DNA of 64,000 nt from Streptomyces sp. CB03234 (lineage in GTDB: Bacteria; Actinomycetota; Actinomycetes; Streptomycetales; Streptomycetaceae): the NCBI RefSeq assembly GCF_001905885.1, contig NZ_LIYH01000001.1, positions 1 to 64,000 of the forward strand, in the 5' to 3' direction. The notes beneath the pieces are model-generated. The model searched no databases and was not told the origin of the DNA. It saw nothing but the letters and a program-made list of their open reading frames with translations. A program made the position numbers and the translations under genes. This document shows positions 35,873 through 44,801 of this stretch, one piece after another (positions within the stretch are counted from its first letter, which is position 1; each line of letters starts with the position of its first letter).

Positions 35873-36939
35873 GCCGAGATCTGTACCTTGCTGTGATCGC
35901 CGAGCACCAGGCGGTGGGCGGCCGGGATGGGCGGGGCGGGGGTGATCTCGACGTTACGGCCGATGAGGGACGCCTCGACACGCCCCACGCCGTGCAGGGA
36001 CGAGCCGCTGAGCACGATGGAGTACTCGATCTCGCTGTCCGTGACCCGGCAGTTCTCCGCGATGGACGTGGACGGGCCGATGTAGGAGTTCTCCACGACC
36101 GCGCCCGCGCCGATGACGACCGGGCCGACGATCCGCGAGCCGCGCACGGTGGCGCCGGCGCCGATGCGGACGCGGCCGATGATCTCGGTGGCGTCGTCGA
36201 CGGTCCCTTCGTTGCGCGGCGAGAGCAGTTCCAGGACGGACCGGTTGACCTCCAGCATGTCCGCCACATTGCCGGTGTCCTTCCAGTAGCCGGAGACGAC
36301 GGTCGATGTGACGGTGCGCCGCTCGTCGATGAGCCACTGGATGGCGTCGGTGATCTCCAGCTCGCCGCGCGTGGACGGCTCGATGGAGCGCACCGCCTCG
36401 TGCACGGCGGAGGTGAAGAGGTACACCCCGACGAGCGCCAGGTCGCTGCGCGGGTGCGCGGGTTTCTCCTCCAGCCGGGCCACCCGCCCGTCGACGTCGA
36501 GCTCGGCGACCCCGAAGGCGCGGGGGTCGGGCACCTTGGTCAGCAGGATCCGCGCGGCGGGGCGGGTGGCGCGGAATTCCTCGACCAGGTCGGTGATGCC
36601 GCCGACGATGAAATTGTCCCCGAGGTACATGACGAAGTCGTCGTCGCCGAGGAATTCCCGGGCGATCAGTACGGCGTGGGCGAGACCGAGCGGGGCGTGC
36701 TGCGGGATGTACGTGACGACGAGGCCGAAGCGGGAGCCGTCGCCGACGGCCGCCCGGATCTCGTCGGCGGTGTCAGGGGCGACGATGATGCCGACGTCAC
36801 GGATTCCGGCGGCGGCGATCGATTCGAGCCCGTAGAAGAGCACCGGTTTGTTGGCCACGGGGACGAGCTGTTTGGCGGATGTGTGCGTAATGGGGCGCAG
36901 CCGGGTGCCGGCGCCTCCGGAGAGTACGAGTGCTTTCAC
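35869..36939 (-). CDS. rmlA: Glucose-1-phosphate thymidylyltransferase, long (beta-helix) form
   Basis: 356 aa from GTG (MKALVLSGGAGTRLRPITH). The nucleotidyltransferase signature GGAGTRLRP is at 8-16, with YLGDNFIVGG and KPAHPRSDLALVGVYLF following. The C-terminal ~110 residues form a left-handed beta-helix (IGRVRIGAGATVRGSRIVGPVVIGAGAVVENSYIG). This long form is typical of antibiotic and wall deoxysugar pathways (StrD-like), unlike the ~290-aa enterobacterial RmlA. It makes dTDP-glucose from glucose-1-phosphate and dTTP and is the first gene of the rmlABD operon. Confidence 0.93.
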   Translation of the reverse strand: MKALVLSGGAGTRLRPITHTSAKQLVPVANKPVLFYGLESIAAAGIRDVGIIVAPDTADEIRAAVGDGSRFGLVVTYIPQHAPLGLAHAVLIAREFLGDDDFVMYLGDNFIVGGITDLVEEFRATRPAARILLTKVPDPRAFGVAELDVDGRVARLEEKPAHPRSDLALVGVYLFTSAVHEAVRSIEPSTRGELEITDAIQWLIDERRTVTSTVVSGYWKDTGNVADMLEVNRSVLELLSPRNEGTVDDATEIIGRVRIGAGATVRGSRIVGPVVIGAGAVVENSYIGPSTSIAENCRVTDSEIEYSIVLSGSSLHGVGRVEASLIGRNVEITPAPPIPAAHRLVLGDHSKVQISA

Positions 36940-37090
36940 TTCACTGGCCTGCCTGTCTGCGTGTCTGCCTCGATGCCTCGGCTGCCTCGGCTGCCGGGGA
37001 GAAGGTGCAGGTTGTGAACGACAGTTGAGCGCCACGAATTACGTGCCTTCCTGGGCCATACGTGTGATTCGGTGAAACCGTTCCGGCGCT

Positions 37091-37111
37091 ATAACACCCA
37101 CATAACACCCA
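37091..37111. repeat. 11-bp spaced direct repeat in rmlA / GT-C divergent region
   Basis: Two copies of ATAACACCCA start 11 bases apart in the 251-base gap between rmlA (leftward) and the GT-C gene (rightward). The gap is clearly AT-richer than the flanking genes. The copies may be binding sites for a shared regulator; no consensus is known to me. Confidence 0.45.
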
Positions 37112-37190
37112 TGCGGTGAACTGCGCTGCCACGTAAGTGTGTTAATCGGTGCTTCGCGTGGTGTGGTCGGTATTGCTACGTTCGACAACC

Positions 37191-38867
37191 ATGAACGTCC
37201 GAATGTCGTCCCTGTCCTGGGATGTACGGAAAGCCCGGATCGTCGTCATCGCCTTCGCGACGCTCGCGCTGGTGTCGAAAATGGCGCTCGCGGCGAACAC
37301 GCGCGGCCCCGCCGACGTGCGGTTCTTCTGGGGTTTCGCACGGGCCATCGCCCGGACGGACCCGGTACGCGTCTACGCCGAGCAGATGCCGTGGTTGCCG
37401 GTCTACAACCACCCGCCGCTGGCGAGCTGGATGCTGCTGGGGCTGGAGTGGCTGGCGCAGCAGGGCGTGCCGTGGCGGCCCCTGATCCGCTTCCCGGCGT
37501 GTCTCGCCGACTTCGTCACCGTGCTGCTGGTGTTCGCGATCGTGCGGCGGCGGGCGGCGCGGCTGCGGACGGCGGTGTGGTGCGCGGTGGGCGCGGCGCT
37601 GTGCCCGGTGCTCGTGGCCACCTCCGGCTACCACGGCAACACCGACTCGGTCGCCGTGATGTTCGCGTTCGCCGCCGCGTACCTGCTCGTCGACCGGGGC
37701 AGGCCGCTGGCGGCCGGGCTGGCGGCGGCGCTGTGCATCAGCGTGAAGCTGATCCCGGTCGTCGCCGTGCCGCTGCTCTTCGCCACCGCGTGGCGGACCG
37801 GGGGCCGCCCCGTCCTCGTGCGTTTCACGGCCGGGTTCGCGGCGCTGTTCCTCACCGTGTGGGGGCCGGTCGTCGCGACCGTACCGGGCGGGCTGAAGGC
37901 GAACGTCCTGGAGTACGCGGGCGGCAACTTCAGCTTCTGGGGCATCGTCCGCTTCGCCCGCTGGGCGGACGTGCCCGAGCCGTACGTCCAGCTGCTGCGC
38001 GGCGACGGGCACTTCCTGATCGTCGCCGCGATCATGGCCGTGGGCGTCTGGCTGGCCTGGCGGCGCCCGGCCGACGCGCCGCTCGCCGTCGCCACCACGC
38101 TCGGCCTGCTGCTGTTGCTGAGCACGGCGTCGGGCGTGCAGTACCTGGCGTGGCCGGCGGCCGGGCTGTTCGTCCTGGGCCTGTGGCAGGGCGTGGCGTA
38201 CGGGATCGTCGTCGGCGCCGTCGCCGCCTCGGTCTACTCCGGGCAACGCCCGGTCCACTGGACGGACACGGAGATGGCCTTCGGCGCCCTGGGCTGGGCG
38301 GTGCTGGCCCTGTGCGTCGCCTCCGCCCTCCGCACGGCCCTGAAGGCGGGGCCCCGCCCCACCCCGTCGACGGCGCCACCACCGGCGCGGCACCCCCTGG
38401 CGGGGGCGGTACGGGCGGCGCGGCACGCCCCGCCGACGGCGCCACCACCGGCGCGGCACGCCCCGGCCCTGGCCGGTGCGGCACCCTCAGAGGTGCCTTT
38501 GGCGCGGGCCGGCGCGGATGCCGGGCGGGCGACGGCCGCCCCCGCTGCGGGGGCTCCTGACGGCGCCGCCGTCCCGGGGCTCCCCACGGGCGGCGCCCCG
38601 GGTACGGCGCCGCCCGCCCCGGCAGAGGCCGTCGGCGCGGCCGCCCTGCCGCCGGGCGGCCCGGCGCCCGGGGCGCCCGCCACGCAGGGCGGGGCCACGC
38701 CTGAGACCACCGCAGCTTCCGCGACCACCGCCGCGCGCCCCGCCGCCGCTCCCGCGACTGCCCCGCAGGGCACCGCCGCTCCCGCCACTGCCCCGCAAGG
38801 CACCGACGCCCCGGGCGTGCCCGTGCGGGGCGGCGCGGGTGGCGGTGGCGCGTCCCCCGCCGACTGA
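37191..38867 (+). CDS. GT-C type membrane glycosyltransferase with long Ala/Pro tail
   Basis: 558 aa, starting MNVRMSSLSWDVRKARIVV. About nine to ten membrane helices fill residues 18-385. The extracytoplasmic loop holds acidic ADVRFFWGFARA and the YNHPPLASWMLLGLEWL motif typical of GT-C enzymes that use polyprenyl-linked sugars. Residues ~390-558 are a low-complexity Ala/Pro/Thr/Gly tail with internal repeats (TAPPPARH twice, APATAPQGT twice) encoded by DNA repeats such as a 26-base copy at 38368 and 38434. The tail is probably disordered, and its side of the membrane cannot be fixed. It is followed 33 bases later by the GT2-methyltransferase gene. Confidence 0.82.
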   Translation: MNVRMSSLSWDVRKARIVVIAFATLALVSKMALAANTRGPADVRFFWGFARAIARTDPVRVYAEQMPWLPVYNHPPLASWMLLGLEWLAQQGVPWRPLIRFPACLADFVTVLLVFAIVRRRAARLRTAVWCAVGAALCPVLVATSGYHGNTDSVAVMFAFAAAYLLVDRGRPLAAGLAAALCISVKLIPVVAVPLLFATAWRTGGRPVLVRFTAGFAALFLTVWGPVVATVPGGLKANVLEYAGGNFSFWGIVRFARWADVPEPYVQLLRGDGHFLIVAAIMAVGVWLAWRRPADAPLAVATTLGLLLLLSTASGVQYLAWPAAGLFVLGLWQGVAYGIVVGAVAASVYSGQRPVHWTDTEMAFGALGWAVLALCVASALRTALKAGPRPTPSTAPPPARHPLAGAVRAARHAPPTAPPPARHAPALAGAAPSEVPLARAGADAGRATAAPAAGAPDGAAVPGLPTGGAPGTAPPAPAEAVGAAALPPGGPAPGAPATQGGATPETTAASATTAARPAAAPATAPQGTAAPATAPQGTDAPGVPVRGGAGGGGASPAD

Positions 38868-38900
38868 CCCGCCCGAACCCCCGCGAGAGTGGAGAAGCCC

Positions 38901-40448
38901 GTGACGGAAGGCCAGAGCAGCAGCCGAAGCAGTAACCCCAGGATCGGGATCCTGGTGGTGGCGTACAACGCGGAGGCGACGCTGGAGAAGACCCTCGACC
39001 GGATCCCCGCCGACTTCCGGCCGAGGATCGCCGAGATCCTGATCCTCGACGACGCCAGTCATGACGCGACCTTCACCGCCGGCTGCCGCTGGTCCCAGCT
39101 CGACGGGATGCCGCCGACCGTCGTCATGCGGCACACCAAGAACCTCGGGTACGGCGGCAACCAGAAGGCCGGGTACGCGCTCGCCGCCGAGCGGGGGCTG
39201 GACATCGTCGTGCTGCTGCACGGCGACGGGCAGTACGCCCCCGAGCTGCTGCCCCGGATGGTCGAGCCCCTCGAACGCGGCGAGTGCGAAGCCGTGTTCG
39301 GGTCCCGGATGATGCGGCCCAGGGACGCCCTACGTGGCGGCATGCCGCTCTACAAGTGGCTCGGCAACCGCGTCCTGACCCGGCTGGAGAACAAGCTCCT
39401 CGGGTCGGAGCTGACCGAGTTCCACTCCGGCTACCGCGCGTACAAGGTCGACGCCCTGCGCCGTCTGCCCATCGAGCGCAACACCGACGCCTTCGACTTC
39501 GACACCCAGATCATCGTGCAGCTGGCCGACGCCGGGATGCGCATCCGCGAGATCCCCATCCCGACGTACTACGGCGACGAGATCTGCTACGTCAACGGCA
39601 TGCGCTACGCCAAGGACGTCGTCAAGGACGTCCTCGAATACCGGCTGGCGAAAAAGGGGTTCGGGACGTGCGGGTGGATCCCCAAGCCCGTCGAGTACGC
39701 CTTCAAGGAGGGCGACGGCTCCTCGCACGCCGTCATCCTCGACCGGATGCGCGGCCTGCCACCCGGCCGGGTCCTCGACGTCGGCTGCTCCGGCGGCGCG
39801 TTCGCCGAGCGCCTGGAGGCCCTCGGGCACACGGTCACCGGCATCGACTGCGTGGAGGTCGAGGGCGTGGGCGGGAAGTGCTCCGGCGGGTTCTTCCTCG
39901 CCGACCTGGAGGACGGGCTGCCCGACGGCATCGGCGACGGGTACGACTACGTCGTCGCCGGCGACGTCATCGAGCACCTCTCCCGCCCCGAACGCCTCCT
40001 CGCCGAGCTGCGCGGCGTCCTCCGTCCCGACGGGCACGTGCTGCTGTCCGTACCGAACTTCGGCCACTGGTACTCACGGCTGCGCGTCGCCCTCGGCATC
40101 TTCGACTACGACCGGCGCGGCATCCTCGACGAGACGCATCTGCGCTTCTTCAGCCGCGCCAGTCTCCGCCGCACCGTACGCGCCGCCGGGTACGACGTCC
40201 TGTCCATCACCGCCACCGGCGCGCCCTTCTGGTCCGTCCTCGGCGGCGGACCGGCCTCCCGGGCGCTCGGCGGGGTGTCGCGGGTGCTGACCCGGCTGCG
40301 GCCCACCCTCTTCGGCTACCAGTACGTCGCACTGCTCACCCCGCATGCGGCGCGGACGATCATCGCTGGGGAGCACATCGATGTCCAGGACATCCTCAAC
40401 CGTCAGTTCGTCCCCGTGGACGCCCCCACCCACCGCCTCGGCGTGTGA
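38901..40448 (+). CDS. GT2 glycosyltransferase-methyltransferase fusion
   Basis: 515 aa. GTG 38901 is chosen because GGAG lies 6 bases upstream; a GTG 12 bases earlier is also in frame. The N-terminal GT2 domain (about 14-250) resembles dolichol-phosphate mannosyltransferases: LVVAYNAEATLEKTL, ILDDASHD, LLHGDGQYAPE, EFHSGYRAYKVDAL. The C-terminal class I SAM methyltransferase (about 285-440) has GRVLDVGCSGGAFAERLEALG and DYVVAGDVIEHLSRPERLL. It probably makes or modifies a polyprenyl-phosphate sugar at the cytoplasmic face. The SMR-like gene starts 10 bases after its stop. Confidence 0.9.
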   Translation: MTEGQSSSRSSNPRIGILVVAYNAEATLEKTLDRIPADFRPRIAEILILDDASHDATFTAGCRWSQLDGMPPTVVMRHTKNLGYGGNQKAGYALAAERGLDIVVLLHGDGQYAPELLPRMVEPLERGECEAVFGSRMMRPRDALRGGMPLYKWLGNRVLTRLENKLLGSELTEFHSGYRAYKVDALRRLPIERNTDAFDFDTQIIVQLADAGMRIREIPIPTYYGDEICYVNGMRYAKDVVKDVLEYRLAKKGFGTCGWIPKPVEYAFKEGDGSSHAVILDRMRGLPPGRVLDVGCSGGAFAERLEALGHTVTGIDCVEVEGVGGKCSGGFFLADLEDGLPDGIGDGYDYVVAGDVIEHLSRPERLLAELRGVLRPDGHVLLSVPNFGHWYSRLRVALGIFDYDRRGILDETHLRFFSRASLRRTVRAAGYDVLSITATGAPFWSVLGGGPASRALGGVSRVLTRLRPTLFGYQYVALLTPHAARTIIAGEHIDVQDILNRQFVPVDAPTHRLGV

Positions 40449-40458
40449 GAGGCGGACG

Positions 40459-40833
40459 TTGACCCTGCCCAGCTTCGTGCTGCTGCTGTTCGCGGTGTTC
40501 TCCTCGGCGGCCGGCCAGATCATGCTCAAGCACGGCATGCAGACCGCCGCCACTGTCGCCGAGAAGGCCGGCGGCTCCCTGGCCGTACGCGCCGCGACCA
40601 CCCCCTGGGTGGTGCTCGGCCTGACCGTCTTCGCGGTGTCCGCCGTCGCCTGGATGTCCACTCTCGCGCGGGTTCCGCTGTCCATCGCGTACCCCTTCAA
40701 CGCCCTCGGCTATCTGCTGATCGTGCTGGCCGGCTCCACGCTGCTGCACGAGCGGACCTCGGTGTGGACCTGGGCCGGCTCGCTGCTGGTGGTGATCGGC
40801 CTGGTGACGGTCTTCCTCGGCCAACGGAACTGA
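40459..40833 (+). CDS. SMR/EamA-type small membrane protein (ArnE-like flippase candidate)
   Basis: 124 aa from TTG (MTLPSFVLLLFAVFSSAAGQ), 10 bases after the previous stop with GAGAGG upstream. Four membrane helices are present, with SSAAGQIMLKHGMQ in helix 1-2, VAWMSTLARVPLSIAYPFNALGYLLIVLAG and a final helix LLVVIGLVTVFLG. It resembles ArnE/EmrE-like halves that flip undecaprenyl-phosphate sugars. Its location between a DPM-like GT2 fusion and polymer transferases supports a lipid-linked sugar flippase role rather than drug export. Confidence 0.82.
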   Translation: MTLPSFVLLLFAVFSSAAGQIMLKHGMQTAATVAEKAGGSLAVRAATTPWVVLGLTVFAVSAVAWMSTLARVPLSIAYPFNALGYLLIVLAGSTLLHERTSVWTWAGSLLVVIGLVTVFLGQRN

Positions 40834-40868
40834 CCCACCTCGGAAGCTTCGGAAGGACCGAACGCCCC

Positions 40869-43088
40869 ATGCCCACACTCAGCGTCATCGTGTCCGGCCA
40901 CGCCCCGCACAGCCGGCTGCGCACCTGCCTGGACAGCGTCACCGCCCAGACGGCGCCCGACCTCGACATCGTCGTCACCGTCCCCGACACCGACGGCCCC
41001 CAACGGGCGCTCGCCGCGCTCCACGAGGTGAGCGACCCCCGCGTCACCGTCGTCCCCGTCGCCCCGGGCGCCCCCGCCACCACCGCCCGTGCGGCCGCCG
41101 CCGACGCCGCGAGCGGCGCGTACCTCCAGTTCCTGCACCCCGCCACCGACCGGCTGCCCGACGGCGCGGCCACCGCCCTCACCGCCCGCCTCGACGCCCT
41201 GCGTGAAGCACCGGACGTCCTGCTCTTCGACCACCACCACGCCCACTGGTGGGACGACGCCGTACCCAGCGGCGCCACCGACCTCCTGGCCGAAGCCGGT
41301 GCCACCGTCACCCTCGCCGACCGCCCCGCCCTCCTCGACGTCGCGCCCCTCCTCGGCAACCGCCTCATCAGCGCCCGGCTCCTCGCCGACCACCCCGAGC
41401 TGATCGGCACCGAGGGGCACGACGAGCTGTACCTCTCGTACGCCGTCCTCCTCCTCGCCCGGCGCGTCACCGCCACCACCGCCGTCGGCCTGGTCCGCCA
41501 CAAGGACCGCCCCACCCAGCGCCGCGCCGCCGGCCCCGAGCAGCACTTCGCCGCCTTCGGCCAGTACGAACGCCTCCACCAGCTCGCCCAGGCCGCCGCC
41601 GCGCCCACCGCCCTGCGCGCCCGGCTCTACGACCGGATGGTCGGCGACTACCTGGCCACGCTCGCCCGGCGCGACGAGCTGCCGCCCGCCCTGCTCACCG
41701 AGTACTTCCGGTGCGCCGCCCGCCACACCGCCCGCTTCCGCCCCGAGGGCCACCGGCGGCCCGGCGGCCTCGACGGCGTACGCCACGCCCTCCTCGGCCG
41801 GGGCGCCCACCTCGGCTACCGGCTGCTGCGCATCGCCAACGACAAGCGGCGCGCCGCCCAGGCCGCCGCCGCCACCCGCGCCGAGCAGGTCACGGCCGCC
41901 CGTACCCGCCACCGCTACCGCCGCGCACTGCGCCGGAGCGTCGACCAGGACCTCGCCGTCTTCTCGGCGTACTGGGGGCGCGGCGTCCACTGCAACCCCG
42001 CCGCGATCGCCGCCGAACTCGCCGAGCTGGCCCCCGACATCCACCAGGTGTGGATCGCCGCCCCCGACCGCGTCCCGCTGCTGCCGCCCGGCACCGACCA
42101 CGTCATCCCCGGCACGCCCCGCTACTGGGACGTGCTGGCCCGCGCCAAGTACCTGGTCAACAACGTCAACTTCCCCAACGGCGTCGTCAAACGCCCCGGC
42201 ACCGTCCACGTCCAGACCCACCACGGCACCCCGCTCAAGCGGATGGGCGTCGACCAGCGCGACTACCCGGCCGCCGCGCAGGGCCTCAACCTCGAGGCCC
42301 TGCTGGAGCGCGTCGACCGCTGGGACTACAGCCTGTCCGCCAACAGCCACTCCACCGAGACCTGGCAGCGCGCCTACCCGGCCGGCTACCGGACCCTCGA
42401 CTACGGCTATCCCCGCAACGACATCCACTACCGCGCCACCGCCGCCGACGTCCGCACCGCCCGCGCCAAGCTCGGCATCGAGCCCGGCCGCCGCGCCCTG
42501 CTGTACGCCCCCACCCACCGGGACTACGAGGCGCGCTGGCGGCCCCGCCTCGACCTGCCCCGGCTCGCCGACGACCTCGGCGACGACACCGTCCTGCTCG
42601 TACGCGGCCACTACTTCCACAACCGGCTGCCCGGCCCCGTCCGCCACGACCGCGTCCTGGACGTCACCGGATACGACCCCGTCGAGGAACTCGCCCTGGC
42701 CGCCGACGCGCTCATCACCGACTACTCGTCGATCATGTTCGACTACGCCAACCTCGACCGCCCCATCGTCCTGCACACCGACGACTGGGAGACCTACACC
42801 GCCACCCGTGGCGTCTACTTCGACATCACCGCCGAACCGCCCGGCCACGTCACCCGCACCCAGGACGAGCTCACCGGCATCCTCCGCGACGGCACCTGGT
42901 GCGACGAGGCGGCGGCCAAGCAGCGCCACGACTTCCGGCTGCGCTTCTGCGAGTACGACGACGGGCGCGCCGCCGAGCGGGTCGTACGCCGTGTCTTCCT
43001 CGGCGAGGGCGAGGAGAGCCTGCCGCCCGTCCTGCCGCTGGAGCGGCGCACCCCCGCCCCCACGCCCGAGGAGGCCACGCGCCGATGA
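40869..43088 (+). CDS. GT2-like / CDP-glycerol glycerophosphotransferase fusion (TagF-like)
   Basis: 739 aa, starting MPTLSVIVSGHAPHSRLRTC. The N-terminal region (1-~230) has a GT-A/GT2 shape, but the DXD position reads FLHPATDRL where the metal-binding DxDD normally stands, so it may be catalytically dead. The C-terminal glycerophosphotransferase domain (about 355-715) is intact: YLVNNVNFPNG, VQTHHGTPLKRMGVD, LLYAPTHRDYEARW and ALITDYSSIMFDYANLDRPI. It would polymerise or prime a polyol-phosphate chain on a lipid carrier. It is translationally coupled (ATGA) to the next GT2 gene. Confidence 0.9.
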   Translation: MPTLSVIVSGHAPHSRLRTCLDSVTAQTAPDLDIVVTVPDTDGPQRALAALHEVSDPRVTVVPVAPGAPATTARAAAADAASGAYLQFLHPATDRLPDGAATALTARLDALREAPDVLLFDHHHAHWWDDAVPSGATDLLAEAGATVTLADRPALLDVAPLLGNRLISARLLADHPELIGTEGHDELYLSYAVLLLARRVTATTAVGLVRHKDRPTQRRAAGPEQHFAAFGQYERLHQLAQAAAAPTALRARLYDRMVGDYLATLARRDELPPALLTEYFRCAARHTARFRPEGHRRPGGLDGVRHALLGRGAHLGYRLLRIANDKRRAAQAAAATRAEQVTAARTRHRYRRALRRSVDQDLAVFSAYWGRGVHCNPAAIAAELAELAPDIHQVWIAAPDRVPLLPPGTDHVIPGTPRYWDVLARAKYLVNNVNFPNGVVKRPGTVHVQTHHGTPLKRMGVDQRDYPAAAQGLNLEALLERVDRWDYSLSANSHSTETWQRAYPAGYRTLDYGYPRNDIHYRATAADVRTARAKLGIEPGRRALLYAPTHRDYEARWRPRLDLPRLADDLGDDTVLLVRGHYFHNRLPGPVRHDRVLDVTGYDPVEELALAADALITDYSSIMFDYANLDRPIVLHTDDWETYTATRGVYFDITAEPPGHVTRTQDELTGILRDGTWCDEAAAKQRHDFRLRFCEYDDGRAAERVVRRVFLGEGEESLPPVLPLERRTPAPTPEEATRR

Positions 43089-44728
43089 CGACGCCCTTCC
43101 CCGACGTGACGGTCACCGTCATCGTCCACAACGACGCCGAACGGCTGCCGCGCGCCATCGCCTCCGTACGCGCCCAGACCCACCGCGACATCGAGATCGT
43201 CATCAGCGACGACCACTCGACGGACGCCACCCCGCAGGTCGCGGCCGAACTGGCCGCCCAGGACGACCGCATCCGGGTACTGCGGCTGGAGCGCAACAGC
43301 GGCGGTTGCGGCGCGCCCCGCAACCGGGCCCTGCAGACCGCCCGCGCGCCCTACCTGATGTTCCTCGACAGCGACGACGAACTGCCGCCCCGCGCCTGCG
43401 AACTGCTGCTCGCCGCGCACGCCGAGTCGGACGTCGACTTCACGATGGGCGCGGTGGAGCGGGTACGCACGGACACGGGTGACGTGTCGGCCTGGATGGC
43501 CCACCTGTTCGCCCGGCGGCGCACGGTGCGCGGCATCGAGGACGAGCCCCGGCTGCTGTTCGAGCCGCTGTCGACCAACAAGATGTACCGCAAGGAGTTC
43601 CTGGACCGGCACGCCCTGCGCTTCCCCGAGGGCGTGCACTACGAGGACCAGCTCTTCTCCGCGCAGGCCTACACCCTCGCCCGCGCCTTCACCGTCATCA
43701 CCGAGCCGGTCTACCGGTGGTACATCGCCCCGTACGCCCCGTCGGGGGCGGCGACCATCTCCAACCGGCGCCACCTGATCTCCAACGTCCGCGACCGGGT
43801 CGCCATCGCCCGGCTGATCGACGAGTTCCTGGCGGGGCATGGGGTGTCGGACGCCGTACGGGAGGAGAAGGACCACAAGTTCCTCTCCCACGACCTGCGG
43901 CTGTACGCCGGTGACCTGCCCTACCGGGAGGTCGCGTGGGTCGAGGAGTTCGCGGCGGAGGTCCTCCCGTACCTGGCGGAACTGTCCGCCGCCGCCTTCC
44001 GGCGGATGCGGCGGGAGGAGCGGGTCGTGGTGGGGCTGCTGCGCGAGGGGCGGTACGAGGAGGCCCGGCTGGCCGCGCGGGGGCTGGGGCGGGGTGTCGG
44101 CCCGCGCGAGACGGTCACGGACGGGGACGGACGTACGTACTGGGGGAGCGCGCTGCCCCGGACGGAGGCGGGGCGGGACGACCTGGACCTGACGGAACTG
44201 GACCTGGCGGGATGCCCGTTCGGCTCCGCCCGGTTCCGGCACGAGATCACCCGGGTGGGGCGCGGCGAGGACGGCGCCGTGGAGCTGGGCCTGCGCACCT
44301 ACGACCCGGGGCGGCGCCTTCCGCTCGCCCCGCTGCCGGCGCGCCTGCACGTCTCACCCGCCGGGCGGCGGCTGACCGTGCCGCTGCGGATGGACCCGGC
44401 GGGGCGGGGCGTCTTCGAGGGCACCGTACGTCTCGACGTGGCCGCCGCGTCGCTGCCCGCGCACGGTTTCCGGGGGGTGCGGCACCCAGTGCTGGAGGTC
44501 ACCGACGGGCGCACGGGCAACACCGGCGTGCTGCTCGCCCCCCTGCACTTCCCGCCCTTCGAGGTCGCCGGGCCGGGCCGCCACCGCGTCACGGTCGAAC
44601 CGGAGGGCCGGGACGCGGGACGTCTGCAACTGCGCTGGCAGCCGGGGGGAGTGGTGGGCCGGCTGCTGGGACCGGTGGTGCAGAAGGGCCCGATGCGACG
44701 GGCCGCGAAGGCGCTCGTACGCCGGTAG
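43085..44728 (+). CDS. GT2 glycosyltransferase with C-terminal beta-rich domain
   Basis: 547 aa, with the ATG overlapping the preceding TGA. The GT2 domain (about 7-240) has VTVIVHNDAERLPRAIASV, Asp42-43 (ISDDHSTD) and the metal site DSDD at 95-98. A helical segment follows, then a C-terminal ~190 residues of beta-rich sequence (LHVSPAGRRLTVPLRMDPAGRGVFEGTVRLD) resembling the accessory domains of actinobacterial wall glycosyltransferases. Unlike its upstream partner, its catalytic motif is intact, so the coupled pair may act as one complex. It ends the rightward polymer operon that begins at 37191. Confidence 0.9.
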   Translation: MTTPFPDVTVTVIVHNDAERLPRAIASVRAQTHRDIEIVISDDHSTDATPQVAAELAAQDDRIRVLRLERNSGGCGAPRNRALQTARAPYLMFLDSDDELPPRACELLLAAHAESDVDFTMGAVERVRTDTGDVSAWMAHLFARRRTVRGIEDEPRLLFEPLSTNKMYRKEFLDRHALRFPEGVHYEDQLFSAQAYTLARAFTVITEPVYRWYIAPYAPSGAATISNRRHLISNVRDRVAIARLIDEFLAGHGVSDAVREEKDHKFLSHDLRLYAGDLPYREVAWVEEFAAEVLPYLAELSAAAFRRMRREERVVVGLLREGRYEEARLAARGLGRGVGPRETVTDGDGRTYWGSALPRTEAGRDDLDLTELDLAGCPFGSARFRHEITRVGRGEDGAVELGLRTYDPGRRLPLAPLPARLHVSPAGRRLTVPLRMDPAGRGVFEGTVRLDVAAASLPAHGFRGVRHPVLEVTDGRTGNTGVLLAPLHFPPFEVAGPGRHRVTVEPEGRDAGRLQLRWQPGGVVGRLLGPVVQKGPMRRAAKALVRR

Positions 44729-44801
44729 GGCGGGGCGTCCTGGTGGCAGGGCGCCGCCGCTGGAGCCCGCTTTGCGCTGGCCCGGCCCAGGTGGGACGTC
44801 G

